Assembly (NCBI RefSeq): GCF_016595795.1
Contig: NZ_JAENHN010000006.1
Coordinates: forward strand, 124,001-188,000
From: Clostridium yunnanense
GTDB taxonomy: Bacteria; Bacillota; Clostridia; Clostridiales; Clostridiaceae
Direction of reading: 5' to 3'
DNA length: 64,000 nt
The notes beneath the pieces are model-generated. The model ran no database searches, had not been told where the DNA came from, and worked only from the letters and a program-made list of their open reading frames with translations. Both the position numbers and the translations under genes were made by a program. Within the stretch, counting starts at the first letter, position 1. Each line of letters opens with the position of its first letter. Below are positions 63,830 through 64,000 of this stretch, one piece after another.

Positions 63830-64000
63830 GTGAACTCATTCGAAAAACTATCACTTCCTGTAACTCTTATTGAGGGATTAGCGAAGTCACAAATATCAAC
63901 CCCTACTGAAATTCAAGAAAAGGTTATCCCTATTGCTTTAGAAAACAAGGATATTATAGGCAAGTCACAGACTGGAAGTGGAAAAACCTTAGCTTATTTA
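63830..64000 (+). CDS. DEAD-box RNA helicase (5' part only)
   Basis: The GTG at 63830 follows AAAGGAG and the frame is open to the window edge, giving 57 residues. They contain the Q motif STPTEIQ and Walker A SQTGSGKT typical of DEAD-box RNA helicases. Which paralogue it is cannot be told from this fragment. Confidence 0.9.
   Translation, partial: MNSFEKLSLPVTLIEGLAKSQISTPTEIQEKVIPIALENKDIIGKSQTGSGKTLAYL

Noticed and set aside
1-64000. CRISPR arrays, tRNA or rRNA genes, insertion sequences with transposase, attachment sites
   Set aside because: No regularly spaced identical repeats, no cloverleaf-like or rRNA sequences and no transposase or integrase frames were found on either strand.

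Overview
The window is chromosomal DNA from a strictly fermentative, spore-forming, low-GC Firmicute, most likely a Clostridium. The evidence is the AT-rich base composition with strong GGAGG ribosome binding sites and many TTG/GTG starts, a monomeric five-cluster [FeFe]-hydrogenase, a bifunctional AdhE, a YunB sporulation protein, a spore-protein-like small gene, and lysine, folate (THF) and glycine riboswitches. No rRNA, tRNA, CRISPR array, prophage or transposase gene was seen. Genes run on both strands in short operons or singly, usually separated by strong hairpin terminators.

Layout. 0-9.8 kb: a truncated nucleotidyltransferase, a small zinc-ribbon gene whose ribosome binding site lies in a long hairpin, an HflX GTPase with an N-terminal JAMM-like domain, hpt, yunB, a class A penicillin-binding protein, a DUF2721 membrane protein and a GNAT/DJ-1 fusion. 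10-19.6 kb: an XRE-cupin regulator with potABCD (polyamine uptake), ndk, acyP, speE-speH (spermidine synthesis), a spore-protein-like small gene and dapF. 20-31 kb: adhE, an HD-domain protein, PAS and DUF1836 proteins, a hemolysin III-like membrane protein, a lipoprotein, an M20 amidohydrolase, a DUF554 protein and lysC under a lysine riboswitch. 32-44 kb: dusA, [FeFe]-hydrogenase, DegV, a VIT-VWA protein, DUF4003, GNAT, DUF2156 and RNase Z. 44-55.9 kb: a TerB-like protein, an S4 protein lacking the N-terminal cysteines, an amino-acid permease, a marR-MFS pair, a YdcF-like protein, folT under a THF riboswitch, a DMT transporter, two CheX proteins and a receiver-CheX hybrid, IF-3 with an apparent AUU start, and a CarD-like regulator. 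56-64 kb: a Tet(M)/EF-G-like GTPase, nitroreductase, the cobalamin genes cobD-cbiB, a glycine riboswitch with no adjacent target, the ACT/UPF0210 pair and the start of a DEAD-box helicase.

How the genes work together. Polyamines are both imported (PotABCD) and made (SpeH, SpeE) within 7 kb. LysC and DapF both serve lysine and diaminopimelate synthesis. AdhE and the hydrogenase are the two main electron sinks of the fermentation. CobD makes the aminopropanol phosphate that CbiB attaches to the corrin ring.

The most unusual content is between the genes. One dispersed repeat family (about 190 bp when complete, at least nine copies) sits next to Rho-independent terminators in a constant polarity. 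A second family of 93-95 bp, ending in inverted repeats like ATGTACCA/TGGTACAT, has three copies. Neither is explained by any gene in the window.
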